From Xylogone sp. PMI_703 (Eukaryota; Ascomycota; Leotiomycetes): a stretch of DNA of 64,000 bases. A program made the position numbers and the translations under genes. The stretch lies in the NCBI GenBank assembly GCA_021399445.1, contig JAJTUQ010000003.1, forward strand, positions 5,828,001 through 5,892,000. The letters are read 5' to 3'. Below are positions 1 through 12,215 of the stretch, piece after piece. The notes below the pieces were generated by a model. The model was given only the letters and a program-made list of their open reading frames with translations. It was not told where the DNA came from and did not search any database. Numbering within the stretch: the stretch's first letter is position 1; the number at the start of each line of letters is the position of its first letter.

Positions 1-1
1 G

Positions 2-517
2 AATGGTCAATCGGGCTGGATAAATTTTGGAGGAAACTGGACTGTCATGGAGGATGGGTACAGTGTCGCATCAGTTGGCAATATTGATACAAGAGCCATA
101 ACAGGTTCATCCGGATGGACAGATTATGAAATCAGCGCCGATATCATGATCTTAGGAGATTCTGGAGTGGTTGGCCTTACTGCACGAGTATCTGCTCCCA
201 TGGATGGTCTTAATTCGTTTAAAGGGTATACGGCGGCTATCAATAGTTTCACCGGAAATCTAACTGTCTCTCGAGAAGCTCATGCCATGGTAATTCTAAA
301 TTCATCTACTCACCCTGGAGGTATCCAGGGGAACAAGTGGTACCGCCTTTCTCTGGCTGTTAAGTCCTTTCGACACACAGCAACGCTTAGTGGAGATCAA
401 GGTACCTCAAGCGTTACGGTCGCAGGTATTGATAATAGCTTCCCTAGAGGCATGGCGGGCTTATTAGCAAATGATGGTGGTGGGAGTTTTAAGAATGTTC
501 AAATCAAACAAATATGA
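2..517 (+). CDS. C-terminal part of a gene with a concanavalin A-like (LamG/DUF1080-like) domain; 5' end outside window
   Basis: The frame is open from base 2 to the TGA at 515-517, giving at least 171 residues; the start lies upstream of the window. The piece begins with a Gly/Trp-rich strand (GGNWTVMEDGY) and continues with alternating beta-strand patterns such as WTDYEISADIMI, FKGYTAAI and NKWYRLSLAV, ending in GSFKNVQIKQI. This is the layout of concanavalin A-like beta-sandwich domains found at the C-terminus of secreted fungal glycosidases. The catalytic part, if there is one, is not visible, so the enzyme class is not assigned. Secretion is likely from the family but cannot be seen here. 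Confidence 0.6.
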   Translation, partial: NGQSGWINFGGNWTVMEDGYSVASVGNIDTRAITGSSGWTDYEISADIMILGDSGVVGLTARVSAPMDGLNSFKGYTAAINSFTGNLTVSREAHAMVILNSSTHPGGIQGNKWYRLSLAVKSFRHTATLSGDQGTSSVTVAGIDNSFPRGMAGLLANDGGGSFKNVQIKQI

Positions 518-2131
518 TCTTGAATGTGTTAAATAGCCCTGTCGGAGCCTTTTTTTTTTCTGTATGTGTGTTAGTAGTTGGGGACCGCTTTTATGAAATT
601 CTTTTTTATCAATTGTTCATAAGATCTTTCGTTGCTGCTTATTACTCAAGTGATCCCACTATTCTCTTCCTAGCAGTGGTGTACTCACTAACATGGAGCA
701 TTACGCCTGTAGTTGCAGTGATGAGGGACAAGCGTGAATACCTTAACAATAGCAACAGTATTATATAATTTGCAGCTTAGAGATACAGAGAGAGATAGTG
801 TTTCGAATTACGAGGTAATATAACTTTGAAGCAGCCCTATATAGAACCGGCTCACGCCTGACAGTTAGCCATTCTGAGTTTGTTGTTGGCGGTACTCGTA
901 TAGAAGACTAGCGAAATAATGATTGGCTTTTCGTTTCCTCGGATATCCGAATGCCACGGTGTTGTTTTGATTGGCCGCTACAAAGGACATTCGACATGCT
1001 GAATAATCTTAACCTCGGTCTCTAGCTTGGACCAGGACCAGCAATCCCAGGACATCTCATATTGCTAGGTCCAGATCATAAATTACCCCAAGATGTGGTT
1101 TTGACCCTTTGAAAAATACTTTAAGTGAAAGAAAGTAGCTGCGCTTGTACATTTAATCATTTGGTGTAGTAGGGAGTTGCCAGATATATTCTTAGAAGTT
1201 GTACTTGTCTCTGATGACGGGCAGACCTAAATCCACTTGCCGATGTCACTCGCGCACATAACACCATGTTACAAACTTTGACCAAGCCTCGGTTTACTTC
1301 TGTTTGGAAGTTTTAAAGCTTGAGTGCTACAATAACACAAAAGCTGATTAAATATTTTAAATATGGGTGGTGAATGTTGACTGACTGTATAACTTTTATA
1401 GGTACTTTTAGCATACCACCAGTTGATTAGTAAGACTACGGCCTGAGGTTTCGACGATTCAACTACCGAATTTAAGTGGATTTAGGTCTGGCCCTGATTA
1501 TTATATGCATTTTGACAGGCTATTTGTACTTCTTGATTCATAAATTTCTACAGCTAAAAGAATATACATCTAGTAAAGGAAAGAATTGTCTATAGTTATT
1601 TCCAAAGAGTAATTTTGTTTTCCATATTCAGTGAAGGATCTGGGTTAACTGTTGTATTATCCCTCGGATATTAGAATTAGTCGGACGTGTTCGGAAAAAG
1701 AATTCAACATCCGGAGAGGTACTTCTGCACAACTGTTACTACTACATATACGTATATCTTCGAAAATATCCGGTGGCCAGCGGAAATATGGGCAATGAGT
1801 TAACTTGTAAGATAGACAGATGTACTTGAATATCACCAAGAAATCGTAATCATCTATTCTACTGAATACTGTAAAACTGGTTTCACTAAGGACGGAAGCC
1901 GGTTTTCCTTGTAGCTTGATAAAATGGTTGTTTGACACATATTTCAGCTAGGCCATACTCGTGATAAATATTAAGTCTAAGATGATCTTAGAGCAAGGTT
2001 CTACTACGCTACTTCGAATTGAACCAGTCTAGACACGATCACAGCAATGCCTGCGTTGATACTAGTAAGAAAGAAGCTATAACGCATAATAAAATTAGCC
2101 GTAAGTATTTTCGCAGAGGCTTTAATGTCAA
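518..2131. other. Intergenic, AT-rich, with one MITE-like inverted repeat
   Basis: No gene is supported. An open frame at 514-768 overlaps the preceding stop and crosses a T-run, so it is read as 3' UTR. The only structure is the inverted repeat at 1219-1494, listed separately. Confidence 0.6.
1219..1494. repeat. MITE-like element with ~20 bp terminal inverted repeats
   Basis: The 16-mer AGACCTAAATCCACTT at 1223-1238 recurs exactly as its reverse complement at 1474-1489. With GGGC outside it on the left and GGGCC on the right, the arms extend to about 20 bp with one indel. The 276 bp span has no coding capacity. The right terminus read inward begins CAGGGCC, like many hAT-type ends, but no clean 8 bp target duplication is visible, so the superfamily is uncertain. 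Confidence 0.6.
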
Positions 2132-3805
2132 TTATCCAAAAAGAGCTCCCCCGAGGCGGATTTGGACGCTCTTTGTTTGTAGATAATTTTGTAGTGCCGT
2201 TTCTCCAAGCTCACGACCAAATCCAGATTGTTTGTATCCTCCAAATGGGAGTTGCTGATGAAGCGTGTTGTAACTGTTAACCCACACAGTTCCAGCTTCA
2301 AGAGCATTTGCAACTCGGATTGCCCTCTGCAAGTTTTCGGTGTGAACACCAGATGCCAGACCGTAGAAGGATTTATTGGCTTTTTCGATTATCTCTTCTT
2401 CAGTTTTAAACTTAGCTACGGCAGCAACTGGTCCGAAAATTTCTTCTTTCATAATTGTCATGTCCTCTGTGACATTTGAGAAAATAGTAGGGTTGATAAA
2501 GAATCCCGTGCTGAAAGGTATGTTGCCTCCAGTCTCAAGCGTGGCGCCTTCTTTCTTTCCTAGTTCAATGTAACTAGAAGTGTTTGTTAGCATGATATCT
2601 AGAATATCAAAGAGATTTATTTACTTCTTAACCCGGTTAAATTGATCAAGTGAGACTTGAGGACCTTGGAAAGTCTCTGCGGCAAATGGATCGCCCACAA
2701 CCACCTTCTCTGCTCGCTCACGCATTCTCTTGATAAACTTATCGTAGATACCCTCTTGAACGTAGATACGGGATCCTGCACAACAAGTTTGACCTTGATT
2801 GAAAAATATTCCAAAATTAACCCATGAAATAGCGTTGTCAATGTCGGCATCATCAAATACAATGTTCGGTGATTTGCCGCCTAGCTCAAGAGTAACCTTT
2901 TTGAGGTTAGATTTGGCAGCGGATTGCATTACGAGCCTCCCAACTGCCGTAGAGCCAGTGAAAGCTACTTTGTCAATGTCCATGTGCGTAGTTATTGCTG
3001 CGCCAGCAATCTTGCCGAAACCGGAAATGATATTGATGACACCAGGGGGAAAGCCTGCCTCCTTTATAAACCGAGCTACAAGGAGTCCTGATAGTGGGGT
3101 TTGCTCAGCTGTTTTAAGAACAACAGTATTTCCTGTTGCCACAGCAGGTCCAATCTTCCAGGACCACATCAGAAGGGGAAAATTCCATGGGATAATCTGG
3201 CCACAAACGCCAAGCTAGAAATGCTATGAGTAAATATTCTCTGCAAAAGTTGTAAGGTATTTAACAAACAGGCTCTTGCTTAGCATAATTGAACGTAGAT
3301 GGATCAATATCAATGACTTGTCCAGAAATCTTATCTGCCCAACCCCCATAGTATCTCAATACACTAGCTGCGAAGCCGACTTCAAACTTGGCCATTGAGA
3401 GTGCTTTACCACCATCGAGAGCTTCTACAGACGAAATTAAATCAATATTTTGTTCTATGAGATCTGCAAGTTTTGCCAAGCATCTTCCTCTAGCTTCTGG
3501 CGTTGTCAATTTCCATGCTCCTTTGAATGCTTTCCGAGCCGCTGCTACAGCAATATCAACATCTTCCGCCGTTGCCTCATGGACGGATGTGATGGGTTTC
3601 TCAGTGACGGGATTGATTGTTACAAACGTCTGGCCTTTTAATCCTGAAATAAACTCATTGTTGATGAATCTGATAAGTCCGTCCAGTTAGCTTAATAGCG
3701 TTCTGGTTAGCATGGCTTTACTTAAGCAAGCACTCACAGTCCAACAGGTTGATCATATAGGCCTGTAGCCGGAGTGGAAAGCTGGACCGTTGGGACAAAT
3801 GTCAT
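2132..3805 (-). CDS. Aldehyde dehydrogenase (NAD(P)+-dependent), 4 exons
   Basis: Model: complement(2132..2573, 2625..3214, 3270..3669, 3738..3805), 499 aa, the usual ALDH length. It would oxidise an aldehyde to the acid in the cytosol; no signal peptide is seen. Visible motifs are [10 protein letters not shown] of the cofactor fold (~164-173), [16 protein letters not shown] with general base Glu266, GQTCCAGSR with nucleophile Cys300, and the C-terminal [13 protein letters not shown]. The ATG at 3805 follows a stop-rich leader and gives a normal N-terminus. The last intron (2574-2624) has a TGCTAAC branch point, and using the second AG restores [11 protein letters not shown]. The gene is divergent from the GMC oxidase at 5343, so the two are probably co-regulated and could act on the same aldehyde. 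Substrate unknown. Confidence 0.93.
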
Positions 3806-5342
3806 GATTAGTTGATGTAATTTAGAAGATAATGATGAGTTGTAGTAGGTGGCCTTAGTGAATAATAGCGATTCCTGTGCAGATACTATACTATATCAAC
3901 CTAGCAATCCATAACACCTCGGAAATCAGGTCAGACCCCGAGGTGTTTGAATCTCAGGATAGAGGGGTCTAGATGCTTTTGAGTCGGACAAGATTTATAA
4001 TAAATTTCATCATGTCTTACTCATGGAGGAAGATGTGGGGTCTCTATTTGCTATTGATCTTCGGCATTTAGATTGCTCTTCTATCAACTCCGAACAGCTT
4101 ATTTGCAATGGACAGCATCTGGAGATCAGCAATTCTCACTAACCTCTCACGACCGGTCCTAGTTGCATTCCATTTGCTTATCCGAGGCAGTCTAATCCCT
4201 CATTCTGCTCCTAAATTGACCATTAGTACGTACGGGGATTTAAGGTTCGCGGACTGAAACGGAGCGTTGATCATTAGATGGAATAGTTTTACCATTCCGA
4301 GAGGGCATTATATTACTCAATGTAACAACTTTTTGCTTGAAGACTGTCTATTTCAAAGAAGTCTTGTAAACGTAAACCTTTAGATGTTAAAATTGAATCT
4401 CTACTTTCTGGTAGAGCCTACCTATAATTTTATATAAGAGAAAAGAGGCTGGGTTCTAAATTTCCATTCCGTATAGAATCTCGTAGTACGTGTATGTATA
4501 CCTGCCAATGAAATAACTAACTGGAAAAGAAAACTTTTTACTATAATAAATATAACTGAGAAGGCCGTATTAGAGCGCATCCGAGTGCCAAAAAGCTCAT
4601 AAGGATGATTAGTCTATTATTTGTAGTGGACTACTCAGAAGTATTACCTTTCATTTCATTTAATTTTGTGACATCAACTGTTAACTCTTAGAGCCACTGG
4701 AGCTACTTACTAATTTATCTTTGGAGTACTTTATATGATATTAAAAAGAGGTAAGACAATTGGCGAACGGTGTAGTAAAATGTAACAAGCTAGTGAAACC
4801 TAGCTAGCCGTAGTAAGAATATTGCCTTATCTCTTCATTCAGTTTAGAATCACTCTTTGGTATTTAGTTGCTTCAAAAATTGAAATGTATGAAGTACATT
4901 TGACCTAGTTTCATTTCCGACACATACTATTTGTCTCTTGCCTATCATCATTTATATCCTATTAAACGTCATTCCGTCGTATCTAAAAAGCGTTCCCCGG
5001 AATGATAAATGGAGCTCGAAAATAAACTTCGTATAATTAGGTCATCACTTGAGAGGTATATTGCCGAGGAAATGCATGGAGGAGGGACGGAAATATCATC
5101 TACCAAGGAGATACCAGTTTGTGGAAGAGGCGCTGACCACACTGTCGTCTAGATTAGGGCAGTGCGGGGTCTTTCCCCATGGGGTAACGTTATGGCTATC
5201 ATAAAAGGATGGATTTATCTCATATTTCCGAGTATTACTGTATGAACAGTTGAAATAGATTGTCAGATCCATTAATCTATTAGGCCATTTAAGGGTGTGA
5301 TTTCTATCAACATTAGGCCAAAATATCAATTTATATCTGACA
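3806..5342. promoter_or_regulatory. Shared divergent promoter of the ALDH and GMC oxidase genes
   Basis: These 1.5 kb separate two divergent start codons and hold no supported gene. Two GC-richer palindromes with CGG/CCG cores stand out in AT-rich DNA: 3913-3947 (AACACCTCGG, 15 bp spacer, CCGAGGTGTT) and 4969-5005 (TCATTCCG, 21 bp spacer, CGGAATGA). Paired CGG triplets are the usual target form of Zn2Cys6 regulators. Binding is inferred, not shown. Confidence 0.45.
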
Positions 5343-7499
5343 ATGTGTGAACCTGGCCAAGAAGTCGACATTATCATTGCTGGCGGTACATTTGAACATA
5401 CACCCTAAAAGTCATGTTTTCCCTTTCAAAATGCTGACATATATGGTACTAAAGGCGGAACTGCATCTTGCGTTATCGCTAGCCGTCTATCCTCTGCGGA
5501 CCCATCTCTTTCAATCCTCATTATAGAGCAAGGCAGGGACAACTTCAATGATCCGGCGGTCATAGTCCCTGCTGCATACCCATCTCATATCGCACCAGGT
5601 TCTGAAACAGTTACATTTTACCAGTCAAAGCCGAGTAAACATCTAGCTGGTCGCGAGGTTATTGTTCCAGCAGGACGAATACTTGGTGGCGGCAGTTCCG
5701 TCAATTTTACTATATACACAAGGGCGCAGGGTATTGACTATGATAGCTGGAATACAGAAGGATGGGGACAGAAAGATTTACTGCCTCTTTTAAAGAAGGT
5801 CCGAACGATCTATCCTTTTTCCTTCTAACGAGACTCATAATTCTGCCCATTAGACCGAGACATATCACATCTCCGGTCCCGGCATCAATCAAGATGTACA
5901 TGGATATAATGGGCCAATTCATATTACCCGAGCCGGCTACACAGTACCAAGTACAGCAAATGAATTTTTTACTGTTGCGGCCGCTATGGGTGACAGGGAA
6001 GTTCCAGATCAGCAGGATCTCAAGCACTGTGGCGGATTTTCTGTGAGTAAAGCGATGTACCATCGTTCTTTAAATCCTTAATAACCCATAATTATATAGC
6101 GCTGGGCGCGTTTTGTGTCCCCCGAGGGGAAGCGTCAAGATGCAGCACACTGCTTCATCCACCCACTGTTGATGGATGGAAAGCACCCAAATCTGCATCT
6201 TCTACTGAAAACTAAAGTGGTTCGGATCCTTTTCAACGAAGAAAAGCGCGCAGTAGGGCTAGAGTACATTCCTAATGCAGACCTCCAACGCGTCAATGGA
6301 TCTCATAGCAGTTCTATATACACTGTAAAAGCTAGGAAATTGGTTATTATTGCTTCCGGGGGTCTTGGAACGCCACAGATCCTAGAGAGGTCAGGGATTG
6401 GAGAAAGATCACTTCTCGAGAAGCTGGGCATTCCGGTCATCTCCGATCTTCCCGGGGTCGGCGAGAACTATCAAGACCACCACCTTCTTTACCATCCTTA
6501 CAGAAGTACTCTAAAGCCCCAAGAAACGTTTGATTGCGTAATGAGCGGCAGGCTCAACCTGGCAAAGGCTCTGAAGGACAAAAATCCCATTTCTGTGTGG
6601 AATGGGTTTGATCTGAATGGGAAAGTCAGGCCTACGGAAGCGGAAGTTGAAGAGTTGGGTGGTGACTTCAAAACTCTTTGGGATAGAGACTTTAAAGAAC
6701 AAAAAGAACGACCTTTAACAGTCTCCGGCTTAATATCAAGGTATGAATATTCTATTCGTCTACATGTACTACTTCTGAAAAAAATACGGAACATCTGACA
6801 TAAGTGGGATTTAGCTTTCTAGGTGATCCTACCACGGTACCAGAAGGGCAATACTTCAGCATGGCTGCCTTCACTGCCTATCCATACTCACGGGGGTCTA
6901 TTCATATAACTGAGCAGGATCCACTCTCGTGTCCCGACTTTGATGCTGGATTTTTGAATCATCCGGTTGACGTCCAAGCGCAAGTCTGGGCATATAAGAG
7001 GACTCGTGAAATTGCTCGGCGTCTTAGCTTCTACCTAGGAGAGCTGGCTGTAGGTCACCCAAAATTCCCAGAGGGAAGCAAGGCTGCAGTTGGATACCCT
7101 TGTGCAAATCATAGTCGATTGGATTTCAATAAAAGGTTTGCGCTTCCCAATATTGAATATACTAAGGAAGATGACCGCGCCATTGAACAGTGGGTTAGAG
7201 AAAATATCAATACCACGTGGCACAGCCTGGGGACGTGTGCTATGAAGCCAAGGGAGCGGAGCGGAGTTGTTGACAAGAATTTAAATGTTTACGGGGTCAA
7301 AGGCTTAAAGATTGCCGGTATGTTGACTCCTAGTCTTTGTAAGCTAAAATTCAAGAGATGTTCTAACTAACGTCTACATCACATAGACATATCTATTGCA
7401 CCGGAGAATGTAGCAGCAAATACTAATTCCACTGCTCTTGTAATTGGCGAGAAAGCGGCCCAGATAATTGCGAAGGAATTAGGGCTCGTGGATTTCTAA
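5343..7499 (+). CDS. GMC oxidoreductase (FAD-dependent alcohol/aryl-alcohol oxidase type), 6 exons
   Basis: Model: join(5343..5385, 5455..5798, 5854..6042, 6100..6740, 6815..7317, 7387..7499), 610 aa, the usual GMC size. Exon 1 holds the start of the FAD motif (DIIIAGGGTA, ~9-18 across intron 1). Also visible are GRILGGGSSVNFTIYTRA (GMC signature 1), ASGGLGTPQILERSGIG (signature 2), TTWHSLGTCAM with the catalytic His, and the ending ANTNSTALVIGEKAA with the second active-site residue. It should oxidise a primary alcohol to an aldehyde with O2, making H2O2. No signal peptide is visible, so it is probably intracellular or peroxisome-associated like alcohol oxidases. The neighbouring divergent ALDH could take the aldehyde product. 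All intron phases join cleanly. Confidence 0.92.
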
Positions 7500-8451
7500 A
7501 GGCCTAATATTCAAACTACAAGGCCTTCATAGAGGGTCTGAAAATTTGTATATATTGTTATGAATATCCAATATCATCATTTCAATTGCCTATTTAATTG
7601 TAGCTTCTTAGGTTCTAATGTTACTTGTATCGACTGATTTATACTATTTCTTTGCGTTATAGCTAAGACAAGTTTACTGTAATGTGACGATAGTAGGGTA
7701 GATTCCGCCTCGAGCCTTTCTTTCATAAGCCAAAGTTAGCTCTAGATTGAAGTATTTCTTAGACTTAGCCCAGGAAACCTGAGGCAATTAGAACAACTTC
7801 ATCGGACTCAGACGATATGTCTTTTGGAATGGATGTGAGTTTCTGCTTCGTAAAGCAAGGCCAAAACGCGGCTTGTGGCCAGGGTATTCCACTTCCTTAG
7901 TTCTATTAAGCATTTTATAGTGGTTGAATTTACTAACTGTAATAGACTATAATGATTTAGAATAGAGTGCAAACTCTAGCTGTTACTCATAGGAGGCGAT
8001 CAGGATGCCACGTTATGACATAGCAACTTTTAAACAACAACTAATATTCAGAGCAGCTAGCAGACCTCCGGGGAAGCAGCCTTCTATCCTTAGGTCATAG
8101 AAAAAATGCCAATACGGCCCCTTTCAAAGAAGTCAACTTAGTCTGGCCATGGAATTAATTGAAAATCAACTAAATAAAACCGTTCTAGACTAATTTATGA
8201 AATTTTTATATAACTTGACTTAATTATTTCTTATAAACATGGGAATACTTTGAGCTTTATAGTAGAATAGTATAATTAATAAAAACAAATTGAAGATTCT
8301 TAGCATCTAATATGAAATAGCTAAGATATAACAACTCTCGTGATATAATAAAGAGATCTATATACCACATTCTCAAATTAATATTGGTTACTATTCTGCA
8401 CATGCTGTAGATATATGGTTTTTGGTAAATCTATTGACTTATGATCATCTA
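7500..8451. other. Convergent intergenic region
   Basis: This lies between the 3' ends of the GMC oxidase and the OYE gene. It is AT-rich, and no open frame, repeat or RNA gene is supported. Confidence 0.6.
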
Positions 8452-9942
8452 TCAGTATGCTTCCCCATAGAGACGTTGCTCAGTACTGAGCTTGATATAT
8501 CCGTAATGTTCTAGCTTATCGCCATCGGCCATCATGTCCTCCATCCATTTATCCAAATCTTTTAGATAATCTTGTACAGCTCTATCATCACTTGCATTGA
8601 ACGGTTCTTGACCCTTTCCGATTTGTGTCATCTGCGTACCAGCCACTCTCAGCCCGCTACCAATATCTTCGACTGGTTTTGACGGCATAATAGCACTAGC
8701 AATTCGTCCTTCGAGGATATCGTTCGCAATGCGTGGCTCTTGAGCAGAGGGTCTTGCCAGTCCTACGCCGTCCATGATATCCAGTACTTTGACCATTGCC
8801 GCAACGGGTCTCAGCCCACCAGTGATATACGCCTTCGTTTTTCTCGGAGCAGGCCCAAACCCCGGCATTATTAGATCTGCAAACTCGATAAAGAAAGCTT
8901 CTCGTTTTTTGGTGCTCTCGCGCTCCCATGCCATCCCAAATAACTCCCAATCTCCGCCGGTCAATTCAATCATATCGAATTCAACTTCATCCTGCAGTAT
9001 CTGGCATAGTTCACGCGCGTCTTCGGGTGAAAATCCACCTTGTTGAAACTCTACACTATTTATTTTCGCTGCTAGCATGAAATCTTCTGGAACACGTTCA
9101 CTAGCTCGAATACCTTCTGCAATTTCAGCAATAATTCGCATACGATTACGCAAAGAGCCACCGTATGCATCTGTGCGCTTATTTGAGACGGGAGAGAGGA
9201 ATTGAGCAAGGAGATATCCATGTGCTGCATGTAGTTCCATACCATCAAAACCAGCCGCACTAAGATACTCAGCCGCGTGAACGAAGCTGGCGATAACATG
9301 GTTAATATCTTCCTAAGTAGCCGCTCGAGGAGTGGCATAGCTCCTAAGCCCAAATGGGCCTGCATTGGGGGCCAAAATAATATTACTTATGAACTAGTGT
9401 ATCTAATACCAGATCCATATTTGCATACCTAGCCGAATGTCACTGGCAGAAATGGTATCTTTGCGAATATATTCAAACAATTGCCGTCCAGGATGTGAAA
9501 CTTGACCGAGAAAGAGTGAGCCATTGCTTTTGCCGGCAGCAGCCAATTTCTTAAAGGCTTCAAATCGAGGACCGGAGAATGAGTCTTGGAGAGTAATAAT
9601 CATATCACCAACAGCGTCAAGCTGATCGTATTCAACATCTATGTTTCCGGTAACAATCAAACCAAAGGAGTTAGCACCTTCTCCCCATCTACATGCCGTA
9701 TACAAATCAGTCTCTACTTGAGAGTAGATTCTCAAAGTCACCTACCGTCGATAGAGCTCAATGGTTTCTTTAGTTGGAACGCCCCGTTTTTGGATGTCTT
9801 TTCCATTCCAAGTTGCCAGGCCTTCCGTCATGGCACTCTTCATGAGGCGATTCTTGGCAACTTTTTTTGAAGGCTCAAATATGATTGGTTGAGCCAGAGG
9901 TGTGGCGTCAACCGGTTCAGATGGGAAACGCTGGACAGGCAT
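8452..9942 (-). pseudogene. Old Yellow Enzyme-like NADH:flavin oxidoreductase interrupted by an in-frame TAG
   Basis: Model: complement(8452..9359, 9429..9688, 9746..9942), 454 codons. The product is an FMN TIM barrel related to fungal OYE/NADH oxidases. Visible motifs are LMKSAMTEGL near the N-terminus, GANSFGLIVTGNI, GQVSHPGRQ, then GFDGMELHAAHGYLLAQFLSP with the substrate-binding His pair and NKRTDAYGGSLRNR. Exon 3 opens in a perfectly homologous frame (FGLRSYATPRAAT, then EDINHVIASFVHAAEY), but codon 168 between these segments is TAG (9313-9315). No alternative splice removes it without breaking the frame. A single C-to-T (CAG) or G-to-T (GAG) change would explain it. The rest of the frame is intact, so the lesion is recent, a base-call error, or read through. 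As written, the product is 167 aa and non-functional. Confidence 0.8.
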
Positions 9943-10803
9943 GTTGAAAGTAGTGATAACTATTATTGATCTCAGTTTGAGTTGGTTTAAGATATGAATC
10001 TCACAATGATATCTTGAACGGCTTTTATAGTTTCTGGTCTTCAATTGCGGGAAATATTATCAATCTGAATTTGTCAGTTGTGGATTTATTGACAACAGTT
10101 TGTCCGAATCGTCTCCAACTTGGTATCATTTTGCTGGAGTTATATGGATATCAATTAAGATAAGACTGGAACTATTAAATTGCGGCATTAACATATGGAC
10201 AAACATTACAGTCGGTATGCAATGATTTGTGATTTGCTGGCTTGTACACATTACCACGTGCTCCACCATGTAACTTTAGAAGTTGAAACTAATCACTTCA
10301 GTCGGCTTATTTCTGCAGATGGGTTCAGTTATTCTAATCAACACTCCAAAAATTGGTTGTGGCCAGTTGCTATGGTAGTCCCATTTATTATTGGATATTT
10401 ACACAGCTCTTGGATCCCTTGCCATCTTGGCACCCGATTCCAATATTAATCAAAGGTTGTTGATCTATAATGCATCAGGAGGAGATGGAAGATTAGGAAA
10501 CAGATACATACGCATATACATCTTGTTGATTAGTCATTATTAAATCTATAGTTGATGAGGTAACAATAGCACAGCTTTCTACTTGGCATTTCGGAAACTG
10601 ATTAAAAAGCTAACCCAAACAGGAAATTTGAATCCAACGAGAATTCACCTTTTCAGAACTTTAGCATGATCCAGACTATGTATGATAACGACATAAAATG
10701 TTACTTGCTCATGCCATAAATGCAACATCAGATCTCAGCTCAGGCAAAGATTAATCAACCCTACTGAAGCAAATTTTGCATCCTAGATTCAGTTCTCCCA
10801 AAA
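9943..10803. other. Divergent intergenic region between OYE and GST
   Basis: This presumably holds both promoters. The open frame at 10195-10449 has no recognisable family and no signal. No clear palindrome or TATA box was found. Confidence 0.5.
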
Positions 10804-11618
10804 ATGGCCCCTCAGCCGCATATTAAACTCTATACAGACTCAACTCCAAATGGGTTAAAGATTAGTATGGCATTGGAAGAACTCGGGCTCCCTTATGAGT
10901 TTGAGCGTGTGGATATTAGTACCCTTAGGCAAAAAGAGCCTTGGTATCTAGAGATCAATCCGAACGGGCGCATTCCAGCTATTGTTGACACCTTTGACGA
11001 TGACCAGCCAATCAGAGTATTCGAAGGAGGAAGTATTTTACAGTATCTGACAGAACGCTATGATCCTGACCACAAGTTATCATTCCCTAAGGGGAGCAGG
11101 GAGTATTGGGAGTGCAATAGCTGGCTTTTTTTTCAGCATGGGGGTAAGACGAAACATTGTCAATAAATATTCGATTCCTAATACTATCCAATCTTCTAGG
11201 AATTGGCCCAATGCAGGGTCAAGCATCTCATTTCTTAATATATGCGCCCACAAAAATTCAATATGGTATTGATCGATATGTCAACGAGACGCGCCGTCTC
11301 TATAGTGTGCTTGATACTCAACTCTCCAAATCAAAATCAGGATTCTTAGTTGGAGATCATATATCTATTGCAGACGTCGCTGCCCTTTCTTGGGTGATCT
11401 ATGCCACCTATACTAGTATTGACATGACTGAATTTCCTTCTCTGAAACAATGGGAGGAGAGAATGAGCGCCAGGCCAGGTATCAGCAGAGGATTCCACGT
11501 TCCAATAAGGTTAAAATTCAAAGACGATCCAACTGACACAAAATTCTTGGAAGAATATGCAACGAGGCATAAGGCATGGATTTCGAAGGATATGGAGGAT
11601 AATAAAACAACAATCTAA
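10804..11618 (+). CDS. Glutathione S-transferase, Ure2-like, 2 exons
   Basis: Model: join(10804..11143, 11200..11618), 252 aa. The N-terminal thioredoxin-like domain shows TPNGLKISMALEELGLPYEF, the INPNGRIPAIVD cis-Pro segment and the FEGGSILQYLTERYDP glutathione-contact segment (~1-90). The helical C-domain follows, with LVGDHISIADVAALSW and FPSLKQWEERMSARPG. This pattern matches fungal Ure2p/nitrogen-catabolite-like GSTs, which conjugate or reduce electrophiles with glutathione in the cytosol. The start has a good context (AAAATGG). The 56 bp intron leaves G|GA and rebuilds HGGIGPMQGQ, a conserved stretch of the family. Its position next to the oxidase genes suggests detoxification of reactive aldehydes or enones (inference). 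Confidence 0.92.
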
Positions 11619-12215
11619 ATTGCAGCTATCGCATAGATAGGATGTATTATTTATTACCCTCAGATATTCGATCTATCCACAATTACAAGACGTTGTAGTT
11701 GCTTGGACCTCGAACTAAGTGCAGAATCATATCCTTGTGAGAACAATGCAGACCGTGTGTGTATGTGAATGTGAATATACTAGCATACACCTCAAGATGC
11801 CTAAACGGAGTAGTTAAGAAATTTTAGTCTGTAGGCATGATCTACCTTATTGTATAATCGTTGGCTACTCCCACTATGACTAGTACGGCTAACTTTTAAA
11901 CCGTGGCCCCATTGTAGTTAATAAAGACAACTGACATAGAAGTAAATGACACAATTTTTTATACAATTCACATGCCAAATCCAAATATCTTCATTACTTT
12001 AGTGTTGTAACAATATTTATGATTCTATTATGAGGTTTTAACTTCTTGAAGTTCATATCTTTGAAGTTAAATAACAATTTTTCTTGGCTAGGGAGCTTCT
12101 TAGGAGCAGAACTCGGGCGCCGTGATGGAATATAGACTCCGGACTTAGCACAATCCAATCTTATATACCCATTACTTATCTACCCTCGTCCCGGAGTGTC
12201 TTTCTAATACGTCGT
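11619..12215. other. Convergent intergenic region
   Basis: This is AT-rich spacer between the GST and hydrolase 3' ends; no gene or repeat is supported. Confidence 0.6.

Noticed and set aside
514..768. 84-codon hydrophobic frame after the first gene
   Set aside because: Overlaps the stop of the preceding gene, crosses a long T-run and matches no family; more likely 3' UTR.
3388..3690. Plus-strand frame of 100 codons
   Set aside because: Antisense shadow of ALDH exon 2.
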